A stretch of 64,000 bases of DNA from Magnaporthiopsis rhizophila (taxonomy: Eukaryota; Ascomycota; Sordariomycetes; Magnaporthales; Magnaporthaceae). Under the pieces are notes generated by a model that searched no databases, was not told the DNA's origin, and saw only the letters and a list, made by a program, of their open reading frames with translations. Below are positions 11,168-23,300 of this stretch, in pieces (positions within the stretch are counted from its first letter, which is position 1; the number at the start of each line of letters is the position of its first letter). The position numbers and the translations under genes were made by a program. The DNA is taken from NCBI GenBank assembly GCA_003049465.1, contig PYSS01000008.1, positions 372,001 to 436,000 on the forward strand, given 5' to 3'.

Positions 11168-13559
11168 CTACATCACCAACGTCCCGTTCAGCCTCAGGTC
11201 GCGGCTGCTGGCGCCGACGTAGATCTTGTACTCGCCGCGCCGCACCCGCCACTGCTGGGCCACGACGTCCCACACGCTCAGGTCGCGGCGCGTGAGCTCG
11301 AACGTGATTGGCCTCGCCTCGCCCGGCGACAGCGGCCCGACCCTCTTGATGCCCCGGAGCTGGCGCACGGGCGAGTCGCCGCCGGGTACGCCGACGTACA
11401 GCTGGGCCGTCTCGACGCCCTCGACGTCGCCCGAGTTGCGCACCGTCGCCCGCACCAGGGCAACCGTGTCCCAGAGCTGCGGGTGTCCACCCTGGACTAT
11501 GGGCACCGCCGGGTCCGGTAGCTCGGCGGGGACGGCGCCCCCGGGCGTCGGGACCACGGCGGCCTCGAGCCCGCTGTAGGCGAAGTCGGTGTACGAGAGG
11601 CCAAAGCCAAAGGCGAAACGCGGCTCGATGCCGTCGCGGTCGAACGCGCGGTAGTCGATGTACAGGCCCTCCTCGAAGTCGTCGTCGGGGAAGAAGCTGA
11701 GCTCGGCGGACGAGTTGAGCAGCTTGCCGTAGTCCTCTTCCTTGCGCGCGACCGTGTACGGCAGGCGGCCGGCTGGGTTGACGTCGCCCCAGAGCACGTC
11801 GGTAAGCGCGTGGCCGCTCTCCTGGCCGGGGAGGCCGGCAAAGATCACGGCCGTGACGTTGGGGTGGTCGACCCAGGCGTCGACGGTGCGGATGCCGGCC
11901 GAGTGCACGACGACAATGGTGCTGGCGCAGTTGCGGGCGATGTTGTTGACCAGCCGGTCGCTGTGGGCGTCGGTCAGGCTGGGACGGTCGAAGCTCTCGC
12001 TGGCGTACGCGTTGATGAAGACCAGGCACGCCTCGGCATTGTCGTAGTAGGTCGCCGGGCTCTCGGAGTAGAAATCCCAACGCAGCACGCCGGCGTTGGC
12101 CGAGATGCGCTCCTGGACGGCCTGGAAGGGGCTCACGACGTACGGCGGCGTGTTCCCTCCCGAGCCTCCGCTCGTGATGAGCGTGCCGTTGAAGGTGTTC
12201 CACAAAAAGTTTACCTCGTAGCCGCCGCCATACCTATCGCGGTTGTCCCACGGCACCGCTTTGACCGTGGCGTCGTATCCGTAGATGGCCAGGAAGCGAG
12301 TGTCCTTGTTGAACGGCAGCGTCTTGTTGACGTTCTTGACGAGGACGGTGCCGGCGGCTCCGATCTTGCGGATCAGCTTCGCGTGGTCACGCTGTGCGTC
12401 GACGCGAAAATGCTTCTGTCTGTTGTTCCAGATGCTCTGCTGAGGATAGTCGTACTGCTGGTCCAGGAGATACCAGGCGGAAAAGAGCCTCGTGGCCATG
12501 TCGTCCAGGCGAGTCGAGGCGACAGATCCGTTCTTGACGGCCTCGGTCAGGTTGTCGCCCCAAAACCCCCCGCGCGGCATGACCACATCCATTCCAGCGT
12601 TGGCCGAAGCCACCCCGCCCATCTGGGCGTCCCAGTCCGACACGACAAAGCCCTCGAACCCGAGCTCCGTCTTGAGGATGCCGTTGAGCAGCTTCGAGTT
12701 CTGGCATCCGTAGCTCTGGTTCGCACGTTGGTACGAGCACATGACGGATCCGGCCCCGTGTGCCAAGCTGTCCATGAAGGGCCACACGTAGAGCTCGTGG
12801 ATGGCCCGGTCGTCGACGTTGGAGCTGACGGCCTCGCCCATATTGGACTCTCGACGGCGGAACTCCTGCTCGTTGAGCAGCCAGTGCTTGGGCGTTGCTA
12901 CCACGCCCGAGTCCTGCATCCCGCGGGTCACTTGGCCCATGCCAACACCCGCGAGGTAGGGGTCGTTGCTGAGCCCCTCCCAGTTCCTGCCGCCGCGAGC
13001 AATACGCCCGAGCGGGCCAGAGACGGGACCGAGAGCCATGTGGACACCCCAGTCGCGGAATTCGCGACCCAATGCTTGTCCGTAGTCGTACATGAGCTCC
13101 GCGTCGAACGTGGCGGCAAGGTGGATGCCGGCAGGAAAGGCCGAGACGAATTCCTGGTCTCGGAGGCCCGCCGGCCCGTCGGCGAAGCAGATCGGGGGCA
13201 CACCCAGGCGCGGGACAGCCCCTGTGTTGCCCACGCACTGTCCGGGGAAACCGCGTGTCACGTTGACCTTCTCCTCTAGCGTCATCTTGGACACCAACGC
13301 GGTCGCCTTCCGGTAGGCGTTGGTCCAAGCACGACTTGTCTTGCCATTGCCGGAGGCTGGGTCGGCGGGTTCAATGTTAGCTTGCCTCAACTATGCGACC
13401 GCGCGCGCTGGGGTGCGTGCTGTATGACATGAAAGGGAGAAACATGCGTGTTGGGTATACTGCTGGGCTTCGGCCGTAGTGTGGCACTTCGGATGGTTTA
13501 TCAGCAGCCGCGGTCCCTGAGGCCAAGGCCAACAATGCGACGGCCGTAAGACTCTTCAT
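11168..13559 (-). CDS. Secreted GH3 beta-glucosidase
   Basis: Exon 1 13559-13461 encodes a signal peptide (MKSLTAVALLALASGTAAA) and the mature N-terminus. A 70-base GT-AG intron follows, then exon 2 13390-11168, giving 773 residues. The GH3 N-terminal barrel shows AWTNAYRKATALVSKMTLEE, GFPGQCVGNTGAVPRLGVP, CFADGPAGLRDQEFVSAFP and ATPKHWLLNEQEFRRRES. The nucleophile motif FVVSDWDAQMGG places the catalytic Asp at about residue 285. The second alpha/beta domain and the C-terminal fibronectin III-like domain (FAFGFGLSYTDFAYSGLEA onwards) are intact. The enzyme would release glucose from cellobiose and other beta-glucosides outside the cell. The same-strand sugar porter could import the product. 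Aglycone preference cannot be read from sequence. Confidence 0.95.
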
Positions 13560-16357
13560 AGTGTGGGTTTGCTCAGCAGGACCTATGGCAAAGGTGAAGT
13601 GAAGAGGCTGTGTCTGCGATTGTGACCACCTAGCCTGGGTGAAATTTCGACTGCACTCCCCCGGTTTGGCCCGGTTACACAGTTGGTCAGGCTACAACTC
13701 CCCACGGACCAACACCTGGCTTGGGCTAAATCAAGCAACAAACGACCGGGTCAAACGAGCACACACGTCCAGTTATATACTCAACTTGGGGCGCTTCGCC
13801 GAGGACGGGGCCGTCAAAGACGATACGTGGGCAACCTTGCTCCAATTATTCGGGCAGTAAAGAGGCCCAGAGTTGAACCGGCATCTCTTCGGACATTCGG
13901 CACTTGCTCCAGAGAAAACGCTTCCTCAGAGCTCCAATAAATGTGATCCATAGATCAACCGAACCTACCCGTATGTACCTTGCGCGGCTGGCGGTGTGAG
14001 GCAATCGCCGAGTTTTCTCCCCCGCACTTCGGACCAGTGACCGAATCCCCGAGCCCCCTCACAGACCACCACCCCATAGACGCTGCAACCCTGACTGCGC
14101 TCAAGGGAGTGTTGTGTGAGGCCGTATTGGTGCGGATCCAGGAACATCCTGTTGCCAACTGGGAACTTCTGGGACGGTGAGGGGCTCTCAGCGTCCGGAA
14201 AGCCTCCCACTGCCGCCACGGGCCGATTGCTGGCCTTGGGGAAAAAGGACCGCACCAGGGACTGGCATGCAAAGGCGGGGACTGAGCGGCACTCGGACGG
14301 GGGAATGCGAGGGGAAGACGCCAAATCTTTCCAACTTGTTGCGTCATGAGGAACGATCAGGCGCGGATAGCGCGGGTGGAGGGACGGGAGCAGACGACGG
14401 CAGACAGAATCACTCTAGCGGGAGCGTAGCAATCGCGCTTATTACGCAAACGGGCAGGTGTATTGTCAGTCACACTCTATACATCACACCTAGGTAGTCT
14501 CTCAGCTGTTCATTCGCTGAGAATTCCAACTTCGCGCGCAAACCAGAACATAAAACCAAGCGATTTCTGGGTCATGGATTGTCGGTTTCTGGCCTTCCCT
14601 CCCGATAAAACCCCTCGGCGGAATCGCGGATCAACACGTGCCTTTTACGCCAGCCTGTCTCGCCTCGCGGACGCCAAGCAGGCGATCCGGTGGAAATGGA
14701 ACGTTGGCGCGTAGTGGACTAGGCTATTAGGCAAGTACTTAATTTCCCACTCCCCCGGTAGCGTTGGCCTCGCCCGCCTTGCCTTGCCAGTTAGCACCGT
14801 CTCTGCCCAGCCCGCTACCCGTGAGACCAGCCCACCAGTCATCACACATGGTGCAGAAGATAGCCCGATGCAATTGCTGCCCTGACCTGGGTTCTGAGAA
14901 CGGATATGACCATACAGTCCCTACCGATGCCACACAAGACATGCCGTTACCCCGCCTTTTAGGCAAGACTAGGTGGATGCCGATGCTACTGTGCTCGGTG
15001 GTCATGTCGTACGATAAGCTTGGCGAGCACAAAGTTCAATTTAGGTCCCTGATATTTCGTGCGGTGAGGCCTCAGCGTGTGGAAACTGCACAAGCACGGC
15101 TAGTTGGTTGTTGGAAACGCCCACAATCGATTACCCCGGTTGTAATTTTTAAGTAGTACCGGAAACAGGAATCACGCGGGAGACAGGAGAGGATCTAGGA
15201 AGCACAGGAAAGGATATACAAGGAAATGCCCAGGGGTTCCAATTAGCATTGTTAGAATTGCGGATCTTTACTTGATTGCTGTGGCGGATCCAAGGCTGAT
15301 GGTGGCGAGACGGGACGGCACGGATCATGTGTTTGCATAAAGTTAACACTCAAAGTGAGATTGATCCAGCCTCCAGCCCGTCTTGTTCATGAGGATACTC
15401 GGCGGCACCTGCAATTATGCATCCCTCATAAACGATGGTATCTGGCAAACGCGGTGGTTTCGGTAGGATCACCCACGGGCCAACCGGATGGAATTGGCGG
15501 AAAGGACTCCGGGTCAAGGGGCCAAAGTTTGGTACCGTCGTCCCTCGGAGTGTTCCGCTGGCGCTATGTACGGGATTCGCCGCTCCATTCCTGATCTCAG
15601 ATCGCAGAGCCGGCTTGGTGCGGAAGAAGATCATCCCCGATAACAAAATTCCCAGCCTACTGGGCCTCACCTTGCTGCCCTGGCCATGTGGGTGGCTTTG
15701 AAGGTGGACGAGATTGTTGCTCGTTGAACCCTTGTTGTCATGAGGTTCACAGCGTGGCGGCGGACTATTGCTCAGCAGACCAACCGCCAGCCCAGAGCTA
15801 ACTCGACGGGTGCTGAGAATTTGCCACAGGGCAGAACCAAACAAACAAACAAACGTGTAACTTTCCCGCCCTCAGCACTTTTTCTCTCCTCATCGGTCGT
15901 TCCTGTCCCTCTTACCATATCTCAACACGTGGAAGGCAACCCCAATATTCGCATAGCCAGAGAGCGGATGAGTCAAGTCTGGTTTGTTTTTTCCCGTTAG
16001 GGCCCGGGGTAAGTGTGGACCGTACAAGGTCAGGGTGCATCTGGGATGTCAAGGGTAAATGAAAATAAAGGGACGAGTCTAGGTAGACCTGGATGTCGCT
16101 TCTGGAAAGGATTTTCCTGGTAATCCGAGCCCGCGGTGCTGGTGGTGTGGCACACCCGAGCTCTGCAGACACGCCAGAACCACCCCCGGCCCGTTAGGCC
16201 AAAACATTCAGTGGCATCTACCCCTGGTTAGCGCCGCAAGGACCGGACAGGAGGGCTGCATGCTGCAGGCGAGGGCTTTGGGAGCATGTGCCATGATTTC
16301 ATTGCACTAATACCGCACGCCACTAGGAAGGAGCTTCCCTTCCCCATTTCGGTGGTA

Positions 16358-16375
16358 TTTTTTTTTTTTTTTTTT
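16358..16375. repeat. Poly(T) tract of 18 bases
   Basis: Homopolymer in the gene-free region, directly visible; length may be affected by sequencing error. Confidence 0.85.
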
Positions 16376-17002
16376 AATAATGTTTAGCGCGCTCCGCGGC
16401 GGTCCATAGGGAAAAGTCTAAAAAATTGGGAATCGGGTACTCGTCCCTCGACATCCCAGACAGCTCGCAGATTGCCATCTTTTCCACGCTTTGTGTTGGA
16501 ATTTCGGCCTTGCCATCAAAACCCGTTAAAGGCGGGGAACTTGAAAAAACAACAAAAAGCTACCGATGGCGGAAAAATGCGCGCTTGCTGCTTGCTCGGC
16601 GCGCTAGGATTCAGACTAGGTCCAGGGGGGTTACATCCCCTGAGGCCAATCTGCCGTTTACCCCACCCGCACCTTCTCCTGGGAAGGGCGGCGCGGGATG
16701 TCCAGGAACAGCTAGGCCTGCAGGCCAGGAACAGCACGTTGTTCCTTCCTCGTTTGTAAGTGCGGGCACGTGAGTGGAAATTGGCGGGCAGTTTCCCCGA
16801 ATCTATTGAATCCCATGTGCCCAAAAAGAAACATTGACAGGATCCAATGGAGAGTGGGAGATCGCTGTTATTCCGCTCCCGCGAACTAACCGTCAAAAGT
16901 TACCACAGTGCGTGCAGAGGACGCCAGGGGAGCTAACTCAACACCGGCTCGATGCGCAGCCGTGTGCCAGGGCCTGGATGGTACCGCCTTACACAGCACA
17001 CA

Positions 17003-17014
17003 ACCTACGTAGGT
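17003..17014. repeat. Perfect 12-base palindrome ACCTACGTAGGT
   Basis: ACCTACGTAGGT equals its own reverse complement, and GGTACCTA follows at once. Related CCTAGGTA / GGTAGGTA elements recur in other intergenic stretches of the window. No function is assigned. Confidence 0.8.
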
Positions 17015-20000
17015 ACCTATGCATTGCCACCGCTTTATCGCCCTTCCGATTCAACTCTCTTACACTCTCGGGCTCTTGAGTTGCCCGCATCATCAATGCC
17101 TGCAAATGTGCACACGTCGAGGCAGTGTGTGACTGAACGAGCGCGTTTGTTTCGTCTGCGTCTGGTAAGCAGCAGGGAGCCCCGATGTTTGTTTCAAAGC
17201 GAGGGTCGATCGTCCGGGATACGGTAACGGTAATAGAGGGGATCCCGGCCGCCCGACCCCGCGGCATCTGTGCCGGCTGCTGGGCTGCTGAGAAGGAGGA
17301 AGAGAAGGGTGGCAAGTCACCAAAGAGTGGGCCGGGGCCGGCACATGAGCAAGACCCGATTGCGATGCTGCGGTTTCTGTGACAAGGCGACCAAAGGCGC
17401 ATATGGTACCCATCTACCACCCGGAGACTTGCAGCGTGAGCGGTGGGGTTGTGCGGAGGGAATCGGACAGTCGCCATTGCCAAGGAGGCAAATGCGAGAC
17501 ATGCAATTGCGGCCGTGCCTTGCTGCCGTGCCGCAGTGGCGCTTTGACACGTTTGCCTCCGAATGGTTGCTTTCTTTTCTACTCTCCCCACCCGAATTGC
17601 AAAAGGTCCGGGACGAGGCAGTCTAGGCAGAAATCAACAGCCAGTGGCGCACCAATGTCAAATTTGTTTGTTGCCCGGTCGGGGCTCTCCGTGTCCATCC
17701 TGCAGGTCAATGTTGACGAACCGCCACATCAAACCAGCGAAGTCCTGCCCGTAACAGGAACGGTCGCCCCTTTCATGCTGTGCTACGGGGATGACAGAGT
17801 GAAATACGACAATGGCACAGCAGCAAAAGACGTGATCCTCCGCTCCTGTTTGCGCTCCTGTTTGTGTAGCCACACGATGACCGCCGATATTTCTATCTGT
17901 CCTGAGGGACTCGATTCGACACGGCACAGGCCGTTATTTGGGCGATTTCGCATGCAGTACGTAGGACGTGCGCGTGTATGCTTGAACCCCGTTCGGGCAA
18001 AGGCTTGTAGAGGAAAGAATACAGTATAGAGTTATCTACGAACCCCCGTCATCCTATGCGCAATATGCACGCCCGGCGACAAGATTCGATGAAGCACAGA
18101 TATAATAAACGAGTGGTCAGCACACGCATGGCTACCAAAGAAAACGACAACAAAAAAGGAAGAAAAGGCACGGACGTGGAAATCCAACCCAGACAACGCC
18201 CACTAACGGAACAAACACCTCGAGGCACCTAAGATATGTGCTATAACGCACCGAGATAACCCAGCTCAGTGGGAGTTGGGAATAATTGCTTGGCATTAGT
18301 ATTCTATTTCTGTTCCAACATCCTCAGTGCACATATAGATGAACAGGGCTCCTCCTCTTTTTTCTTCGACAACCGGGAATGTGTGGTGTGGGACGGCGCG
18401 GAGCTAGGAGCGGAGAGACCAGTAAAAGAGCAGAAACGAAAAAAGGGGCAGACAGGAGATATGCATGGTGTCATCTTCTTGGCTTTGGGGATCGTAGCTT
18501 GGTGTGCCAATGCGAAAGGATGCACAGATGAAGGAAGAGAGACCATCCATCACATCCAACCCCTTTTCCAGCTCCGGGTGGCTTGCCGCAGAAGTCTCTG
18601 GGGTGGTTTTCGGGTGCTTCTGCGCTTTGTTTCCTCTCGCGACGGCTCGACGCTCTTGCTTTCTTTTTCGGCGGATCACACCCTCACCACGGTCCACTCA
18701 CAGACAAGCGCAACCCTCTGGCGCGGGGCCAGTGCGCGCGATACTGGCCGTTGACTGGCTGCGGTGCTCACACCCTCGACCGGGCTGCCTTAGTGCCGTT
18801 GCGCCCCCCCCGTTCCTGGCAGGCGCCGCCAGGGGCCATCCCGGGTCGCTCCCGGTCGACCCCTGCAGTTTATGATCCCTTGGCCTGTCGTCTCCAGCTT
18901 TTCCAAAGCGGGTACCCACAGGTGGGCCAGGCACAGGGGAGCACCGGGCCCAGGGTTGGGTGGACCGCCACTGATTGGGTCTTTCTGCGCATTCCAATCA
19001 AAGCTGCTCGCTCTCAAGTCCATCTTCCTCGTCGCCCGCCCCGAAGCGTTTGCGACCCCCCTGCAGCAAAGAGCTTGGCGTGGGCGGACGTGCGTTCCGC
19101 AGTGCAGTGTTCAATCTCCAATCTCGTCTTATTTTTTTTCTTCCTTCCTTCCTTGGCCTGTTTGTCCCGGCTCTTCCACTTCTGCCCTTCGCGAGACTAC
19201 CACGTCCATCTTCTCACATTTTGTGGATTCACTTCTAACCTTCCCTTCGTTTTCACTCGAAAGAGGCTTCTCCGTCTCGAGGCACCGTGCAATCACTCCT
19301 TTGGCACCCGCATCAACCGCCACGCCGGCAGCTCCCAGGACCACAAACAGTCGACCGACAAGCTCTCGTCCCAACTTTAGACGAGAGTGAGGCACCAGCT
19401 ACACTCGACTTTGTGCGCCCCGCCGCCCACGTTCCTCGCAAGACCGCCTCCTTAACAAGACCGACCTGTCTACCATTCACTCCTTCGTTTTGATCTCATC
19501 TTAGTTGTCAATTCCGCTCGGCCACTGCCTGCTCATTTCCATCCGACGAACCCGCCGGGAGCAGATACACACCACCAATTACGTCCCACCTCCGCCGCTC
19601 TATACGCCGCTGTTCATTTCCTGCACTGCAGGCTATTTGGCAGCTTCGCCCAAGATCCCGCCACTTCTCGCCCATCGATATTCCGTCCGCCTCGAGCATT
19701 CCTCTTCGGCACCGCCAGCAACCTCCGCTCGAGCGTAACGATCCCCCGTCGTTAGAAACCAGAGACCGTGCCGACTACTAGGACTCATCTTTCCCGGCGG
19801 GAACATCGAAAGGTAGGGTCCCAATCCAAGATTTTAGACTTCTGCTCTCGGTGCCGGCACCATCCCAGACTTTGGTCTGTCCACGAGTCGCTTCCGTTCG
19901 TTCTCCCGCAATGGCAACAAGGTCATTGCCAGTGCACCTCATACCTCCCGTCGATCATCCTTGTTCAAATGCGTTCGGGATTTCCGGGCAACCATGCCGA

Positions 20001-20309
20001 GGGCGGCTTTCGCGGACACGCGGTGGTGGCGCGAATATAGAACTGACGCAGCGTCTTTTGTACAGGCGCTCTTCCGCCCTCCAGGGCTCTTCGAATACTC
20101 GACGAAGGCACGCAAGCTACCACCAGCACGCATCAAATTACTCAAGCCATAGAAGCAGCTACAATTGCCCCATGGCCTTCCAATCTAGGCCGAGCAGCAG
20201 TTGATATCTCGTTTTCTTGTGGTGACCCACATTCTTTCTCCCTCTTTTTCACTCAGTTTGGCCCGGCCCAAACCATTTATTTTATCTATTTTACTTTCCA
20301 TCTCACAAG

Positions 20310-23300
20310 ATGAATCGGTTCAGGAATAAGAAGAAGGGGAAGGATGGAGTCGAAGTTGAATCGAGCTCAATGTCTCTCAAGGGCTTCTTGAGGAGCAAGA
20401 AAGTCCAGGAAGAGGAGGTGAAGGAGGAAGTGGATATCAGCACTGCCCTACCATCCCACGACGAGTTCCGCACCAGTCTTCTAATGACTGGTCTTTCGGC
20501 CCGCTTCTCCATGCTGCGGGAACAAGACGATCCCAGCACCAAAATAGGCAAGGCTAGCGACGACAGTGTCTTGTTTCCCAAGCATTCCTCACGGCTCTTG
20601 GATTACGGCTTCTCGGGAGATCTAAACGATATCGCCGAGGTGGAGTCTCTCAGGACGCCGCGCGGTGGCCGCTTGGATACGGATGACACGAGCTCGACCA
20701 AGGGTAGCATCATGAGCAGGGGAAAGCCAACGGACGGCAACAATCTGTTTGGCGGAAGGCAAAAGATTGTTGTTGGAAATCGTACTCTGTACGAGAGTGA
20801 TGTGTCGACGTCAGCCTTCCAGAAATGGAGACGAGAGGAGAGGGAGAAGGCACGGAGGTTGGAAGCAGACGAGCCCGAGGATCCCCAGGATACCTCCGCG
20901 GAACCCCGGGCACGGCCAAGCGAGGACGGTTCTGCAATGTCCAGGTCTGAGTCGTCCGCATTTGTCGACTACAACCTGAAGCGTGCAACATCATCGACTA
21001 CTTCGTCGTCGCAGGCGCGCAACTCCACGGCCGCCACATCGGTCAACTCACAGCCTGCTGTATCCAGCAAAGACTGGCAGCCCCAGTCCTCGGCACCAGC
21101 TGGAGGCTCTAGCAACTCTGGCACGACTCTAGACCGATCCGTCACAAGGACGCGAAGGCTTTACGAGCAAGCCCTGAATCAAGACATGCATGACCATCAG
21201 TCTACGGCCTTATCTCGAATCGACACGCTGACTGGCAAACGCTCTTTTACCACGCGCTCTCCCGATTTATCATCCGCCACCACCGCCTCGCCTACTGGCT
21301 TTACCCCTCTGAACGAGCGTCGCGCCATGTTGACAAAGGCTAGTGCCCCCAACCTGAGGACGACCAACTCGCCGGCCACGGCTCCGCCGTCCGCCCTGAC
21401 GGACGTTGATTCCAAGGTTTCGAGTCACGCAGAGACGCGGTCCAACTTGATCGGAACCCCTCCCCTTAGCCCTCCCATCAGCGAAGCAGGCGAGTTTTCG
21501 CCACTTGCTATTCAGCCAAACGATCGAGGCAAGGCCACGGCTCTGGGTGTGTTCCAGAAGCCTGCACAGCCCTATGACGAGTCAAAGTACGCCCAGCGCC
21601 AGCTCCAGCTCCAGCAAGGCCGCGAGACTCCCACCAATCGCACTCGTGCCGAGTCGGGCGCCACTGGTCGTTCGCGGTCCTCGTCGACGAGCGAGAGGCA
21701 GCAGTTTGCTCCGAAACTGGAACTGTCTATCCATACCGAGTCCAGCCAGCAAGGGTTCAACTCACGGGCCTTCTTGGACGGCTCCGAAGCCGAGGACGAA
21801 CGTGCGCCTGACGAGGTTCACCCTGCTTTTAGGCAAACCGCACTGCCCACGCCGCAGTCGTTCACCTCGAGGGCCAGCACGGAGCCCTCGCCAGTGTTCG
21901 AAAAGCCTGAGCTCCCATTGATGCTCTCGCAGCAGGAGTCCCCCGAGGAGTCGCCTTTGCTCAGCCCTCCCTCCGGGTCGGGTCTTGGAGGCATGGTGCG
22001 CCAGCATATGCGGTCTGAGAGCAGCACGTCATCCATATATGCCGCTCCGCAGTCTGCCGGTGTAGATTCTCGCTTCATCCCTGACGCTCGTGACTCATCA
22101 GTTCTCGGCACCATGATTTCTGGTCTTCGTGCCAGCACTCTGGAGGACTCGGTGTGGAACCCCTACGGAGACGACAGCCGGACGCGGGACACCTTGCTCC
22201 CCATTGGTGAAGACATGGGCAAGCTGAAGGAGGAGGACTCTGCCGAGAAGGGACATGAGTCTGAGCCCAGCAAGGACGAAGATAATGACTTCGCCAACCA
22301 GCTGGCCAACGCCCGAAGGCGGGTCCAGGAGAGGCTCGTGTCCTCGTACGCCGAGTCTGAGAGCAGCCGGCCGACGTCTCCGTTGCCAGCGCTCGAGTCG
22401 CCCAAGGAGCCGCCCACGAAATTCGGCCTTCTGCGAGGAAAGTCCAGCCGCGGGTCTCTGGTTGACAGGAACAGAGATGCTTCCGGAGGACCCAAGCCTC
22501 TGAAGCTGCTCGGGCTTGGCTCTGTGACGATGAGCACCTCGCCCGGCCCGACCAAACAGACATTTGAAGACGCTGGCCTCCCCCCTATGAAGGAAGAGGA
22601 GCCAGAGTCTAACTCCGGTCGGGTATCCGAGTCGACTGACTCTGGCGCTAGGCGTAGTGATGAGCGAGAAGCAGCCGATGCGGCGTCTACCAGGTCCAAC
22701 GATAGGGAGGACGACAACGTTCATCCGGGTCTGCGGGCCTTCCGCAACGCCCGTCGGGAGCTGCAGAAGCGCAAGGAGCTGGAGACCTTGAGCAGGCATC
22801 AAGGGTCAAATCAATCCACCGGTCGCCCATCAGCCGAAGACTACCGCATGAACGATGGTGACGCTGGGTCTAGGGCTGCCAGCAGGGAGCGTGGACCGCC
22901 GCCTCGATCTTACTACCAACGACGGGATCCTAGTGAAGATTCGCGCCGCAGTGTAGCGTCGCGGTCTCCCCCGCGTGGCGAGAGGGATCGCAGTGGCTCC
23001 GAGGCGAGCAACGGCAGGGCTGGAAGTCGTCCTCCCCCACCTCGCCTGCGAACCAACTCGTCTGCATACGACATGTCAGGCCAAGGGCCGATGAGCGCTG
23101 GCTCGATGCTGCGTCAGCCCATGGCGCGGTCCCCTGGACTCCCAGGCACCGACATCCGGAGATCACCCATCATGCCTCCCCAGCCATATCCTGGGTCTTC
23201 ACCGAGCAATAGGTTTGAGAGATCGGGCTCCTCGGGAAACCTAAGGATGCAGTCAGAGAGGCCGAACCTTGATCCGATGTCGTCAGGCTCGCCCATGTCG

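Larger units (their letters stand above)
13560..20309. other. 6.7-kb region with no supported gene
   Basis: The longest gene-free stretch of the window. Open frames up to about 265 codons occur on both strands but none shows a domain, a signal peptide or splice-linked continuation. The first part must hold the beta-glucosidase promoter. From about 18500 to 20309 the plus strand is pyrimidine-rich with TTCCTTCC-type runs, as expected of a long leader or promoter for the gene at 20310. A T run lies at 16358-16375 and a perfect 12-base palindrome (ACCTACGTAGGT) at 17003-17014. I saw no tRNA or rRNA. A lineage-specific short gene or a non-coding RNA cannot be excluded. Confidence 0.6.

Noticed and set aside
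11148..12203. 351-codon reverse-strand frame, Arg/Pro/His-rich
   Set aside because: Frame-shifted shadow of the same GH3 gene with composition typical of GC-rich off-frame translation.
11810..13279. 489-codon open frame on the plus strand
   Set aside because: Antisense shadow of the GH3 beta-glucosidase; GC-rich codon use keeps the opposite strand open.
13871..13900. Possible tRNA B-box (GGTTCAACTC on the reverse strand)
   Set aside because: Flanking bases do not form the T-arm stem and no acceptor stem or A-box pairs with it.
17379..18029. 216-codon plus-strand frame in the gene-free region
   Set aside because: Composition looks random, with scattered Cys and no family features or plausible introns.
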